Below, piece after piece: positions 52,935 through 62,269 of a stretch of 64,000 nt of DNA. The first letter of the stretch is position 1. The number at the start of each line of letters is the position of its first letter. The stretch comes from CAXMNX01 sp964194845 (lineage in GTDB: Bacteria > Pseudomonadota > Alphaproteobacteria > Rhodobacterales > Rhodobacteraceae). The notes under the pieces are model-generated. The model made no database searches, was not told the origin of the DNA, and worked only from the letters and a program-made list of their open reading frames with translations. Made by a program: the position numbers and the translations under genes. Location of the stretch: positions 15,093 through 79,092 of the forward strand of contig CAXMNX010000054.1 in NCBI GenBank assembly GCA_964194845.1, read 5' to 3'.

Positions 52935-54023
52935 TCAGGCTTCCGGCGGCGGCGGCGGCGCGACGGTGAACAGCTGCGCCAGCTCGGCCACGTCCTCGGC
53001 CCGCTTCCAGCCATCCTGCCCTTGCGTCCAGACCCAGCTTTCACGGCTCAGCCCATCGCCGGTTGCCATCTTCCCCAGATCGGCTTTGGAAAATGGCCCG
53101 CTTGTCTTTCCGCCCTCGGCTAGATGCCAGACGTGTTCGACTGGCGGCGGCGGTGGTGCGGCGGGTCGCGGTCCCCAGGGACCGGCCATCTGCCCCGCCA
53201 TCTGCATCCCCATCCCGGCACCAAGCCCCATCCCCATCGCGGCCCCGGCGCCTGCTCCTTCGTGCCCCAGCGCCTCGGCAGTTTTATAGCGCAGATGATC
53301 ATCCAACGAGCCGACAACACCCCGCGACGTGCGTTCATCCAGCGCCTTTTCCACGGCGCGCGGCAGCGAGATGTTTTCGATATAAAGCTCAGGCAATTCA
53401 AGGCCATAGGCCGAAATGGTCTCGGTGATCCCCTCCGCTAAAACGCGCCCCAGATCGGCTGTATTCGCCGCCATATCCAGCACCGGAATGCCCGCCGATG
53501 CAATCGTCCGCGTAAAGGCCTGAGTGATGATATTGCGGATCTGATAACTGATCTCATCCATCGTGAATTCGCCGTCGGTACCGACGATCTCGACCAGAAA
53601 CCTGCCCGGATCGCTGACCTTCACGGAATACGTGCCATAGGCCCGCACGCGCGTCGGGCCAAATTCGGGATCGCGGATGATCACCGGGTTCTTGGTGCCC
53701 CATTTCAGGTCCGTGAACCGCCGCGTCGCGATGAAATAGACCTCGGATTTGAACGGCGACCGGAACCCGTGATCCCAGTGCTGAAGCGTTGTCATAACGG
53801 GCAGGTTGTTCGTCTCCAGCATATAAAGCCCCGGCATGAACGTGTCTGCCAACTGGCCCTCGTGCACAAAAACCGCCGCCTGACCCTCGCGCACCGTCAG
53901 CTTGGCCCCGTATTTTATCTCGTGGTCCTCGCGTTCGAACCGCCAGACCATTGTGTCGCGCGTGTCGTCGGTCCAGTGGATAACGTCGATGAACTCACCG
54001 CTTAGAAAATCGAAAATGCCCAT
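52935..54023 (-). CDS. SPFH domain protein with C-terminal GYF_2 (DUF4339) domain
   Basis: The 362-residue protein has an SPFH/virion-core type domain (about 1-240; FVHEGQLADTFMPGLYMLET and RVRAYGTYSVKVSDPGRFL). A Gly/Met/Ala-rich linker follows (GAGAAMGMGLGAGMGMQMAG), then a Pro-rich stretch and a C-terminal GYF_2 domain (HVWHLAEGGKTSGPFSKADL). SPFH proteins form membrane-associated oligomers. It lies in the TelA/XpaC cluster, between the DUF2927 lipoprotein and the cytochrome gene. Confidence 0.92.
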   Translation of the reverse strand: MGIFDFLSGEFIDVIHWTDDTRDTMVWRFEREDHEIKYGAKLTVREGQAAVFVHEGQLADTFMPGLYMLETNNLPVMTTLQHWDHGFRSPFKSEVYFIATRRFTDLKWGTKNPVIIRDPEFGPTRVRAYGTYSVKVSDPGRFLVEIVGTDGEFTMDEISYQIRNIITQAFTRTIASAGIPVLDMAANTADLGRVLAEGITETISAYGLELPELYIENISLPRAVEKALDERTSRGVVGSLDDHLRYKTAEALGHEGAGAGAAMGMGLGAGMGMQMAGQMAGPWGPRPAAPPPPPVEHVWHLAEGGKTSGPFSKADLGKMATGDGLSRESWVWTQGQDGWKRAEDVAELAQLFTVAPPPPPEA

Positions 54024-54042
54024 GTGCTTCTCCTTGGCTCGC

Positions 54043-54975
54043 CTAGGTCGCGGGCGACATTAATTCAGTTGAAATCTGGCGCACTCGGCCCGCAGCTTCG
54101 GCTTCCGACATACCGGGTGCCAGTCGCGGGTCATACAGCATCTGCAAAAGCAGTTCGTCCTGCGTTGTCAGCCGCCCAAATTCGTCATCATCGTTGAAGA
54201 TCGAAGGTCGCGCCGCAGGGCTGTCGTTGGCAAGCCCCAGCCCTTGCGCGATCTCTTCGTGAATGCACGACGTGCGCAGCCGTTCCGGCAGTTCCGCACG
54301 GATCACCGCAACCGCGTTTTCATAGCTGTTATCGCCCGCCGGGTCCGAGGAAAAGACAACGCAATAGGTCTCGCGTGGCATATCCTCGACATAGCCAGTC
54401 TCGGCGGTGGAAATTTCCGGGATCAACCCGCGAAGCAGCGCGCCCGACGACTGCAATTCCTGTTCGTTCAGGATCAGGACGTGAAAATTGCCACCCCGCG
54501 CGACCACATTCACAGGATGTCGCGTCGCGCCCTCAAGCCGTAATGCAAGCCGACGTATTGTCCGGCGATCAAACGCCACCTGACCGGGGTCAACGCTGGC
54601 ACCAAACAAGGGCTCGATCTTCACCGGCACCGCCCAGCGATGCAGCGCGCTTTCCGTGCTCCGCCGGACCAGCCGACCCGACACGCCGGTAAATTCCTGG
54701 CTGAACGCCAGTGCGGCAAAATTCCGCGCCAGCATGGCATCGGTGAACGGCACGTCCGGGCCGCCGCCATCTATCCTCAACAATCCGCGCGAAATAAGCC
54801 CATCCTGCACGCGCGCAAAAAACCGCTCAATCTCAAAACTTTCCGGCGATCTTTCGGTCACCGGAAGCGTGGCTTCAATCGCTCCGTTCGGCGGCACGCC
54901 AAACCCGCCCGCACCGGTAAACTCGGCGCAAGCGGCCAGAATGGGCAGCAGGCCCAGGGTGATCAGCGCCTGCCG
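54043..54975 (-). CDS. DUF2927 family lipoprotein
   Basis: I choose ATG 54975, four bases after the TelA stop region, which gives a lipoprotein signal (MRQALITLGLLPILAAC). The open frame to 55008 overlaps TelA. The 310-residue protein contains a peptidase-like motif CIHEEIAQGLGLANDS typical of DUF2927, which has been proposed to be a metalloprotease-like fold. It would be anchored in the periplasm. Its gene lies between TelA and the SPFH gene. Confidence 0.87.
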   Translation of the reverse strand, partial: RQALITLGLLPILAACAEFTGAGGFGVPPNGAIEATLPVTERSPESFEIERFFARVQDGLISRGLLRIDGGGPDVPFTDAMLARNFAALAFSQEFTGVSGRLVRRSTESALHRWAVPVKIEPLFGASVDPGQVAFDRRTIRRLALRLEGATRHPVNVVARGGNFHVLILNEQELQSSGALLRGLIPEISTAETGYVEDMPRETYCVVFSSDPAGDNSYENAVAVIRAELPERLRTSCIHEEIAQGLGLANDSPAARPSIFNDDDEFGRLTTQDELLLQMLYDPRLAPGMSEAEAAGRVRQISTELMSPAT

Positions 54976-54982
54976 CATCGCC

Positions 54983-56173
54983 TTACGAAGGAACGCTTTC
55001 CCCGGCATTCACGCCGGTTCCGTCCTTGCGCGCTTTCGCGGACGCAAGCGTCGATTTCAACTCGGCTTCCATCTTCTGCAATTCTTCTTCGGCCGCCGCG
55101 CGTTTGGCCTTGCCCTCGTCGGCAATCGCAAGGCTTTCCTCGATCGTCGCAACCAGGTCGGCATTGGCCTGTTTCACCGCTTCGATGTCGAAGACGCCGC
55201 GCTCCATTTCTTGGCGGATAATCTTGTTGGCCTCGCGCAGGTTTTTGGCATTCGCCGTCAACAATTCGTTGGTAAGATCATTGGCGTCCCGAACAGCCTC
55301 AGCGGCATCCTGGCTGCGCTGAATGGTGACCGCCTGTGCCAGCTGCGTCTCCCAAAGCGGCACTGTGTTCACCAGCGTCGAGTTGATCTTGGTCACCAGC
55401 GACTTGTCGTTTTCCTGCACCAACCGGATCGACGGCAGCGACTGCATCGTCACCTGCCGCGTCAGCTTCAGGTCGTGCACGCGGCGCTCCAGATCGTCTC
55501 GCGCGGCGCGCAGATCGCGAAGTTCCTGTGCAGCCATAACGCCCTGATCTTCAGGCGCCTCTTCAACCGCCTGCGCCTTGGCCGGGATATCCACCCCGTC
55601 CAATCGCTTCAGCTTTTCCTCGCCAGCAGCAATATAAAGCGCCAGCTCGTCGTAGAACGCCAGCGTCTTGTCATAAAGCTGGTCCAGCGATTTTATGTCC
55701 TTCAAAAGCTTATGCTCGTGGGTCAGCAGATTGTCGGTGATCCCGTCGATCTGGCCCTGAACCTCTTCAAATCGCGCAACAAAATTGGCGATGGGGGCTG
55801 CGCGCCCCAACAGCCGCTCCCACCAGGACCGCTTGCGCCGCACATCCAGCTCGCTGATCGAGAAGCCGCGAATGGTCGACACGATATCGCGCAACGAGTC
55901 CCCCGCCGGCCCCACATCCTTGTTGCGAACATCCGCCAGCATCGACTGGCTGATCTCCTGCAATTCCTGTTGGGCGGATGATCCAAATGACACGATCGAA
56001 TTGGTATCGCCCATGTCAATTTCGCCGATGCGCTTTTCAATCGCTTCGGACGTCACCGCGTCGGCGGCTTCTAGCGGCACAACGTCGGTCGCCGGTGTGA
56101 TCAGTTGAAATTCGCTGACCTCTTTCACCAGCGCCACGGATTCCTCGGCTTTCTGCCGAACGGTCTCTGACAT
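54983..56173 (-). CDS. Toxic anion resistance protein, TelA/KlaA family
   Basis: The ATG at 56173 has a GAGAGGGACC ribosome site; the frame extends upstream without conservation. The 396-residue, mostly helical protein shows the TelA pattern: DTNSIVSFGSSAQQELQEIS, GFSISELDVRRKRSWWERLL and LPSIRLVQENDKSLVTKINS. TelA proteins are linked to tellurite and cell-envelope stress. It is followed by DUF2927 and preceded by XpaC, the standard TelA partner. Confidence 0.94.
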   Translation of the reverse strand: MSETVRQKAEESVALVKEVSEFQLITPATDVVPLEAADAVTSEAIEKRIGEIDMGDTNSIVSFGSSAQQELQEISQSMLADVRNKDVGPAGDSLRDIVSTIRGFSISELDVRRKRSWWERLLGRAAPIANFVARFEEVQGQIDGITDNLLTHEHKLLKDIKSLDQLYDKTLAFYDELALYIAAGEEKLKRLDGVDIPAKAQAVEEAPEDQGVMAAQELRDLRAARDDLERRVHDLKLTRQVTMQSLPSIRLVQENDKSLVTKINSTLVNTVPLWETQLAQAVTIQRSQDAAEAVRDANDLTNELLTANAKNLREANKIIRQEMERGVFDIEAVKQANADLVATIEESLAIADEGKAKRAAAEEELQKMEAELKSTLASAKARKDGTGVNAGESVPS

Positions 56174-56203
56174 AATTGGTCCCTCTCTCTTTGACTTCAA
56201 ACA

Positions 56204-57064
56204 CTAATGACTTTTGATGCCTTCCCGCGCCAGTCTTTCGCGCAGCACTTCTATCTCAACATCCAGGCTGGATTTGTCGTCGAGCAACATTTTTTCGGTC
56301 CGCGCCGCGAATGACCCTTCAAGGTCATCAAGCAGCGCTTCATAATCCGCGCGGGCCTCTTCGTTATTTGTGCGCACATAAAGTTCCGCAAATTGAACCG
56401 TCGCATCCCGCGCACCCAGCAAATATACACCCAGAAACCGCCGCGCACCGGTCAGGTCACCGGGATCGTCCTCGACGGCGCGGAACATCTGCCGCGCGGT
56501 TCCCGAAAAATCATCGACCCTGCGGACAAGCGCTGGCACCCCCGACCCGCGAATGGCCTCCTTCATCGACGCCAGGTGGCGTTCGGCCTCCTCGACCGCG
56601 CGAGCGACCCGATCGGTCTGAAATTCGTCACCTTCCGCAACGCCTTTATGCTTTAGCGGGTCCGGCCCAAATGCCATGAAATGCAGCGCCGACCCTAATA
56701 TTGCAAACAGCACAGGATTAACGAGCGTAAACCCAGCCGGATCGAGCCCCGCCGCCGCCAGGCCAGTCCCTGTCAGCGCACTTGCCAACATCTTGCGAGG
56801 GATCGCCGGGCGTTTAGCAACCCGGCGCGCGTCATAGGCCGCCTCCGCCCTCAGCCCCTCGCGCGTTAACCACGCCGCCAGCATCAGATCCGCAAACGCC
56901 ACAAGGTCCAGAGCCATGCCGACTGGTGCCTGCTGAAAGGCGGTCAGGACCAGAAGGAACGGCATAATGAACAGAAAATTAACCCGCGCGCCCGCAATTC
57001 GGCGCTGCGGCAGCCCGGCCCCCGAACCGTCCGGGCTAAATTTCCCACCGAAACGTTCCGCCAT
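56204..57064 (-). CDS. XpaC family protein (5-bromo-4-chloroindolyl phosphate hydrolysis protein)
   Basis: The 286-residue protein has two or three hydrophobic segments in the N-terminal half (VNFLFIMPFLLVLTAF, LVAFADLMLAAWLT) and a helical C-terminal XpaC domain from about 140 (RAVEEAERHLASMKEAIRGS). XpaC and TelA genes are neighbours in many bacteria, where they are thought to act in membrane stress. No phosphatase motif is seen, so the old name should not be taken as an activity. The small membrane gene upstream shares its last base with this gene's ATG. Confidence 0.9.
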   Translation of the reverse strand: MAERFGGKFSPDGSGAGLPQRRIAGARVNFLFIMPFLLVLTAFQQAPVGMALDLVAFADLMLAAWLTREGLRAEAAYDARRVAKRPAIPRKMLASALTGTGLAAAGLDPAGFTLVNPVLFAILGSALHFMAFGPDPLKHKGVAEGDEFQTDRVARAVEEAERHLASMKEAIRGSGVPALVRRVDDFSGTARQMFRAVEDDPGDLTGARRFLGVYLLGARDATVQFAELYVRTNNEEARADYEALLDDLEGSFAARTEKMLLDDKSSLDVEIEVLRERLAREGIKSH

Positions 57065-57270
57065 TACGAAGTTCCGGACATGGCGACATAGGCCATGAGA
57101 ATTAAAAGAAGGAAAAAGGATATCTTTTGCATACTGCCCCTCGTGGCGCGCGCGCCGCCTTCGCCGTCAATTTGGTCGCTATCAAAATACCGCGCAGCCC
57201 CGCGCAAAACGACGGCGATCAGCGCGAATGCGATCGCCAGCACCAGAACAGCCAGAACAAATCTTTGCAT
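57064..57270 (-). CDS. Small two-helix membrane protein (68 aa)
   Basis: Start taken at ATG 57270 (MQRFVLAVLVLAIAFALIAV), since upstream residues of the 90-residue frame are not membrane-like. Two membrane helices flank a short charged loop (RYFDSDQIDGEGGARATRGS). The last base overlaps the XpaC ATG region. It is the first gene of the TelA cluster; the function is unknown, perhaps a membrane partner of XpaC. Confidence 0.65.
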   Translation of the reverse strand: MQRFVLAVLVLAIAFALIAVVLRGAARYFDSDQIDGEGGARATRGSMQKISFFLLLILMAYVAMSGTS

Positions 57271-57352
57271 GAAGCGGGTGGTCCTCAGGTTCTTGGGGTT
57301 AACATATGTTAACCCGTCCGCCCATGCCATAGGCACGCCAAATATCGTTGGG

Positions 57353-58159
57353 TTACTTACGCGGCCTTGTGTGCGACTTTGCGCCGGGCCTGTGCTTGCG
57401 CGGGGGCTGAGGATTTGGATTAGCTTCGCTTTCCAACCCCAATTGGTCTCGTAATATTTTCCGCTTTATCTCCAGTAATTCTCCCGGTTTCAACTCGCCT
57501 AGTTGAAAAGGACCATAGGACACCCGGATCAACCGGTTGACCAGCAATCCCAGGCTTTCCATCGCGCGGCGTATCTCACGGTTTTTCCCTTCGCGAAGCC
57601 CAAGCGTTAACCAGGCATTGCGGCCCTGCTGGCGGTCAAGCGTGACCTCCATCGGCTGAAACCTCTCGCCGTCGATTGTGACACCCTTGCGCAAGGGTGC
57701 CAGCGCCTCATCCGTCGGGGTGCCCTTTACGCGCACCCGATATTTGCGCAGCCAGCCGGTGGTGGGCAGTTCCAGGCGCCGCTTGATCGCGCCGTCATTG
57801 GTCAAAAGAAGCAACCCTTCCGACGTCAGATCCAGCCGTCCAATGGGCATCATGCGCGGCAGCTCAGGCGGAATATCCTCAAAGATCGTCGCGCGACCCT
57901 TTTCGTCGCGCGCCGTCGTCACCCGCCCCGCAGGCTTGTGATACCGCCACAGCCTTGGCGCCTCGGCCTCGGCCACTGGTTTTCCGTCAACCACAATGCG
58001 CGCATTTTCGGTGACATTCAGCGCCGGGCTTTCGATCAACCGCCCATCAACCGCGACGCGCCCCGCCTCGATCATGCGTTCAACCTCGCGGCGCGAAGCA
58101 ACGCCGCGCCGCGCCAGCACTTTGGCGATCCGCTCGCCCGGTATTTTCTTGTCACTCAT
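57353..58159 (-). CDS. rluB: 23S rRNA pseudouridine synthase, RsuA/RluB family
   Basis: The 268-residue protein has an S4 domain (about 8-60; GERIAKVLARRGVASRREVE) and a catalytic domain with GRLDLTSEGLLLLTNDG, where D110 is the active Asp. KNREIRRAMESLGLLVNRLI follows. It isomerises uridine in rRNA; RluB is the closest specificity, with RluE or RsuA not excluded. A Pro/Arg-rich basic tail ends the protein, as in other alphaproteobacteria. Confidence 0.9.
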   Translation of the reverse strand: MSDKKIPGERIAKVLARRGVASRREVERMIEAGRVAVDGRLIESPALNVTENARIVVDGKPVAEAEAPRLWRYHKPAGRVTTARDEKGRATIFEDIPPELPRMMPIGRLDLTSEGLLLLTNDGAIKRRLELPTTGWLRKYRVRVKGTPTDEALAPLRKGVTIDGERFQPMEVTLDRQQGRNAWLTLGLREGKNREIRRAMESLGLLVNRLIRVSYGPFQLGELKPGELLEIKRKILRDQLGLESEANPNPQPPRKHRPGAKSHTRPRK

Positions 58160-58270
58160 GGGTGTGCCTTAGCCCGCAAAGACCCGGGGTTAAAGTCAGA
58201 GCTCACGCGCCGTGCCTTTGGCACGTCACGGTGGGTCCCGCCCGGTCCCCGGTCGCGGCCAATGTCTCCG

Positions 58271-58340
58271 GCGGAAGTATCTCCGGCCAGGAAGATGCAA
58301 ATTTGAATAAAATTGCCCTTCATCTTTTCAAAAATACGCA
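58271..58340. repeat. Interspersed intergenic element, copy 2 with a facing half
   Basis: CTTCATCTTTTCAAAAATACGC at 58319-58340 matches the element at 49497-49520. About 45 bases before it, CTCCGGCGGAAGTATCTCCGGCCAGGAAGATG resembles its reverse complement, so two halves face each other in the gap between rluB and tadA. Similar sequences are familiar from Rhodobacterales intergenic regions (from memory, not checked). Confidence 0.45.
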
Positions 58341-58406
58341 TTTGCCCGACGGCAGCTGCGCGAAATTGACCTTGCCGTTCCCCGCGGCCGGACGGCAAGA
58401 GGGGGC

Positions 58407-58856
58407 ATGGCGTTTCGCTCGCATATGGATATCGCCCTCGACGAGGCCCGCGCTGCCGGCGAACGCGGTGAAGTTCCGGTGGGCGCGGCGGTGATCGGCG
58501 CGGACGGCAATGTCCTTGCCCGCGCAGGCAACGGCATGCGCGCGCTTTCAGATCCGACCGCCCACGCTGAGATGCTCGCGATCCGCGCCGCCGCTCTCGC
58601 ACTCGGGTCCGAACGTCTGAGCGATTGCGATCTTTACGTCACGCTTGAACCCTGCCCGATGTGTGCGGCCGCAATATCCGCCGCCCGCATCCGGCGGCTC
58701 TATTACGGCGCAGTGGATCCGAAATCCGGCGGCATCGCCCAAGGCCCGCGCGTGTTCGACCACGCCCAGGCCCATCACAAGCCCGAGGTTTACGGCGGCA
58801 TCGCCGAGGCCGAGGCGGCGGCATTGCTGAAAGATTTTTTCGCAAAACGGCGCTGA
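58407..58856 (+). CDS. tadA: tRNA-specific adenosine deaminase
   Basis: The 149-residue CDA-fold deaminase has PTAHAEMLAIRAAA (zinc ligand H53 and catalytic E55) and TLEPCPMCAAAI (C83, C86). Full length for TadA. It converts adenosine 34 of tRNA-Arg to inosine. The ATG follows the facing repeat region and has GAGGGGG as ribosome site. It is divergent from rluB. Confidence 0.96.
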   Translation: MAFRSHMDIALDEARAAGERGEVPVGAAVIGADGNVLARAGNGMRALSDPTAHAEMLAIRAAALALGSERLSDCDLYVTLEPCPMCAAAISAARIRRLYYGAVDPKSGGIAQGPRVFDHAQAHHKPEVYGGIAEAEAAALLKDFFAKRR

Positions 58857-58865
58857 TTGTGCGGC

Positions 58866-59558
58866 TCAGATTTCCACCGTCTCCATCACATCCGGCGTCT
58901 TGACGTCCACCCCCGGCAATCCCGCAACCAGCGCATCGGCGCTTTGCGCAAGGATCGGGAAGGTCTTATAGTGACACGGGATCACCACCTTGAAATTAAA
59001 GTATTTCTTCGCCGCCCAGGCCGCAGCGTCCATATCCATCGTATAGTGCCCACCGGCGCAAAGGATACCAATATCGGGGGCATAGTATTCCCCCATCCAG
59101 CCCATATCGGCCATGATATCGGTGTCGCCGGAAAAATAGACCGTGTGACCCTCGCCCCGGATCATGAAACCAGCCTCGCCGCCTGCGTAGAGGTCGCCGG
59201 ACGGTGATTTTACCGATGAGGAATGCACGGCGTTAACCATCGTTACAGCGACACCGCCGAAACTTATCGCGCCACCCTTGTTGAACCCGATTGTCTCGAT
59301 GTCACTGCCATCCGACAACAGGTTGACCAGCTCCGGAATGCCCGCAACCGGGACTTCCAATTCGGCGGCGATCCCGGCTGCGTTGGTCGAGTGGTCGAAA
59401 TGGCCATGAGAAACCAGTATCCCGGTCGCGCCTAGCACCGCCTCATCGGCGCGTTCCGTCGGAAAAACCGGATTTCCGTCAATCCAGGGGTCCACCAGCA
59501 GGATCTGATCTTCAATCTCGATCCGAAAGCTGGAATGCCCGAGCCATGTAATTTTCAT
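58866..59558 (-). CDS. Metal-dependent hydrolase, UPF0173 (metallo-beta-lactamase fold)
   Basis: The 230-residue protein has the UPF0173 start MKITWLGHSSFRIE and the metal motif VSHGHFDHS. Further metal-site regions are HTVYFSGDTDIMADM and PCHYKTFPIL. It is a single MBL domain related to RNase Z-like and lactonase folds. The substrate is unknown, as for the whole family. It converges on tadA and is divergent from gatC. Confidence 0.92.
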   Translation of the reverse strand: MKITWLGHSSFRIEIEDQILLVDPWIDGNPVFPTERADEAVLGATGILVSHGHFDHSTNAAGIAAELEVPVAGIPELVNLLSDGSDIETIGFNKGGAISFGGVAVTMVNAVHSSSVKSPSGDLYAGGEAGFMIRGEGHTVYFSGDTDIMADMGWMGEYYAPDIGILCAGGHYTMDMDAAAWAAKKYFNFKVVIPCHYKTFPILAQSADALVAGLPGVDVKTPDVMETVEI

Positions 59559-59689
59559 CTGAATCTCCCTGGGAATTTACCAGCACCATATCAGCAATGG
59601 ACTGCGGCGCGACCAACATCCGCAGCTTCTTGCGGGCCGTGCGCGCCCGCGCTAAACGCACGCCAACCTTTGATGGAGCTTAAAACGAC

Positions 59690-59977
59690 ATGACCATCGA
59701 CACCGAAACCGCCCGCCGCGTCGCGAAGCTTGCGCGCATCAAGGTCGAAGAAGAAGACCTGCCCGCACTGGCGCAGGATTTCAACCGGATAATCGTTTTT
59801 GTCGAACAGCTGAACGAAGTCGATGTGGACGGTATCGAGCCGATGACCAGTGTTACGCCCATGCGCCTGAAACGCCGTGTAGACGAGGTAACCGACGGCA
59901 ACATGCCCGAGAAAATTCTCACCAACGCGCCGGACGCGCGCGAGGGCTTTTTTGCCGTCCCGAAAGTGGTTGAGTAA
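59690..59977 (+). CDS. gatC: Asp-tRNA(Asn)/Glu-tRNA(Gln) amidotransferase subunit C
   Basis: The 95-residue protein has the GatC pattern: ETARRVAKLARIKVEEEDLP, then FVEQLNEVDVDGIEPMTSV, ending with GFFAVPKVVE. It links GatA and GatB in the transamidosome that amidates mischarged tRNA. gatA follows 3 bases later. gatB is not in the window. Confidence 0.96.
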   Translation: MTIDTETARRVAKLARIKVEEEDLPALAQDFNRIIVFVEQLNEVDVDGIEPMTSVTPMRLKRRVDEVTDGNMPEKILTNAPDAREGFFAVPKVVE

Positions 59978-59980
59978 GCG

Positions 59981-61465
59981 ATGACCGAGCTAAACACGCT
60001 GACCATCGCCGAAGCTCGCGACAAGCTGCGCGCAGGCGGCATCTCGGCTCTGGAACTGACCGAAAGCTGCCTGAAGGCCGCCGACGCCGCGACAGCGCTC
60101 AATGCGGTCGTGCACCCCACGCCCGAGCGCGCCCGCGCCCAGGCAAATGCCGCCGATGAGCGGATCAAAGCTGGTGATCCGCCCGCCATGTGCGGAATTC
60201 CGCTGGGCATCAAGGACCTCTTCTGCACCAAAGGTGTCGCCAGCCAGGCCGCCAGCGGCATCCTCAGGGGCTTCAAGCCCGAATACGAATCCACCGTGAC
60301 CACCCAGCTCTTTGATGCGGGCGCGGTGATGATCGGCAAACTCAACATGGACGAGTTCGCGATGGGCTCGTCGAACGAGACCTCGGTCTACGGCAATGTC
60401 ATCAACCCCTGGCGGCGCACGGGCGACGACACCGCGCTGACGCCGGGTGGCTCGTCAGGCGGTTCGGCGGCGGCCGTTGCTGGCGACCTTTGCCTTGCCG
60501 CCATAGGCACCGACACTGGCGGCTCGATCCGCCAACCCGCCGCCTTCGTCGGGATCACCGGGCTGAAGCCCACCTATGGGCGCGTGTCACGCTGGGGGAT
60601 TGTCGCATTCGCGTCCTCGCTCGATCAGGCCGGACCGATGGCCAAGTCGGTGAGGGATTGCGCGATCATGCTTGGCGCGATGGCCGGGCACGATGCCAAA
60701 GACTCAACCAGTGCCGATCTGGCTGTTCCCGATTTCGAGGCCATGTTGACCGGTGACATCAAAGGGCAAACCATTGGTATCCCGAAAGAATACCGCATGG
60801 ACGGGATGCCGGACGAGATCGAGGCGCTCTGGGCAACAGGTCGCGCGATGCTTGAAGATGCAGGCGCCAAGATTGTCGATATCTCGTTGCCGCACACGAA
60901 ATACGCGCTGCCCGCCTATTATGTCATCGCCCCCGCCGAAGCGTCGTCGAACCTCGCGCGCTACGATGGCGTTCGCTACGGGCACCGCGCCAAACTGGGG
61001 CAGGGCGACGGCATCACCGAGATGTATGAAAAAACCCGCGCCGAAGGCTTCGGCGACGAGGTGAAACGCCGCGTGATGATCGGCACTTATGTCCTCTCGG
61101 CGGGATTTTACGACGCCTACTACAACCGCGCCCGAAAGGTTCGCGCGCTGATAAAAAAAGATTTCGAAGACGCCTTCGCGCTGGGCATCGACGCGATCCT
61201 GACCCCCGCGACGCCGTCGTCGGCATTCGCGCTGGGCCAGGAATTTGACGACCCGGTCCAGATGTATCTTAACGACGTCTTCACCGTCACGGTGAACCTC
61301 GCCGGGCTACCCGGAATTGCCGTGCCGACAGGGCTGGATGCCCAGGGTTTGCCGCTTGGGCTACAGCTGATCGGCAAACCCTGGGAGGAGGGCGCGCTGA
61401 TGAACGTCGCCCAGGCACTGGAAGATCGCGCAGGCTTTGTTTCCAAGCCCGCAAAATGGTGGTAA
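59981..61465 (+). CDS. gatA: Asp-tRNA(Asn)/Glu-tRNA(Gln) amidotransferase subunit A
   Basis: The 494-residue amidase-signature protein carries the catalytic Lys78 (GIPLGIKDLFCTKG), the Gly/Ser loop PGGSSGGSAAAVAG and the acylated Ser in TDTGGSIRQPA. It releases ammonia from glutamine for GatB. Length and ending (FVSKPAKWW) are typical. The gene is coupled to gatC. An unrelated lipoprotein gene starts 33 bases after its stop. Confidence 0.97.
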   Translation: MTELNTLTIAEARDKLRAGGISALELTESCLKAADAATALNAVVHPTPERARAQANAADERIKAGDPPAMCGIPLGIKDLFCTKGVASQAASGILRGFKPEYESTVTTQLFDAGAVMIGKLNMDEFAMGSSNETSVYGNVINPWRRTGDDTALTPGGSSGGSAAAVAGDLCLAAIGTDTGGSIRQPAAFVGITGLKPTYGRVSRWGIVAFASSLDQAGPMAKSVRDCAIMLGAMAGHDAKDSTSADLAVPDFEAMLTGDIKGQTIGIPKEYRMDGMPDEIEALWATGRAMLEDAGAKIVDISLPHTKYALPAYYVIAPAEASSNLARYDGVRYGHRAKLGQGDGITEMYEKTRAEGFGDEVKRRVMIGTYVLSAGFYDAYYNRARKVRALIKKDFEDAFALGIDAILTPATPSSAFALGQEFDDPVQMYLNDVFTVTVNLAGLPGIAVPTGLDAQGLPLGLQLIGKPWEEGALMNVAQALEDRAGFVSKPAKWW

Positions 61466-61497
61466 TCTCCGACCAAAGAGCAAAAAAGAGCAGGCAG

Positions 61498-62265
61498 ATG
61501 ATTATTCGAACACTGGCGTGCGTGTCGCTTTGCGTCCTTGTCGCTTGCGCGCAACCAATTCCCGACAGCAATCCCTCCCCCGGCGTCGGCTTTGAAGGCT
61601 ACGATTCCTATGCCACCGAACGCGCGCGCCGCGACGCCGCCCTTCAGGCGATGCGGGCTGCGTCACCGGTGCCCGAAGGCCCGGCCATCGCGTCCGAGAC
61701 GATGACAGCGCTTGCGGTCGAAAGCCCGGTTTCCGGCACCGCGCCGGTCTCAACCGCGGTTGCCGCCAATCGCGAGGCAACGGCCGGAACAGCACCGGTA
61801 CAGACCACGACCATCGCAGTGACCGAGCCCACCGGCGAAAACACAGCCGTCCAGACGGCGCTGACAGACAACCCCGATATTTCTGACGAACAGGACTTCA
61901 GCGCGGTATCCGGGCGCGAGACGATCGAAAGCGACGCTGACCGGCTGGCCAGTAACCGCGAACAATATCAGGTCGTGCAACCGGGTGCTTTGCCCGAACG
62001 CTCCGGCAACGATCGGCCAAATATCGTCGCCTATGCGCTCACGACCACGCATCCGCTGGGAACGCCCATGCACAAAAGATCGAAACGCGCGAACATTGAT
62101 CGGTTTAACCGGGTCTGCGCCGCCTATGGCTCGAACGATCAGGCGCAGGAAGCCTTCCTCTCGAACGGTGGCCCCGACCGCGACCGCAAGGGAATGGACC
62201 CCGACGGCGACGGATTTGCCTGCTATTGGGATCCGACACCGTTTCGTCGGGCCAGAGGCGGGTAG
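61498..62265 (+). CDS. Lipoprotein with excalibur-type calcium-binding C-terminus
   Basis: The ATG at 61498 follows GAGCAGG; the frame from 61456 overlaps gatA. The 255-residue protein has a lipoprotein signal (MIIRTLACVSLCVLVAC), a long Ala/Thr/Glu-rich low-complexity middle, and a C-terminal domain with RFNRVCAAYGSNDQAQEAF. It ends in DPDGDGFACYWDP, which is the excalibur Asp-rich loop with paired Cys. Probably an envelope protein. The amidase gene starts 5 bases later, suggesting a cell-wall role. Confidence 0.8.
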   Translation: MIIRTLACVSLCVLVACAQPIPDSNPSPGVGFEGYDSYATERARRDAALQAMRAASPVPEGPAIASETMTALAVESPVSGTAPVSTAVAANREATAGTAPVQTTTIAVTEPTGENTAVQTALTDNPDISDEQDFSAVSGRETIESDADRLASNREQYQVVQPGALPERSGNDRPNIVAYALTTTHPLGTPMHKRSKRANIDRFNRVCAAYGSNDQAQEAFLSNGGPDRDRKGMDPDGDGFACYWDPTPFRRARGG

Positions 62266-62269
62266 GCGG

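Noticed and set aside
54656..55981. 441-codon plus-strand frame
   Set aside because: Antisense to the TelA and DUF2927 genes; no family features.
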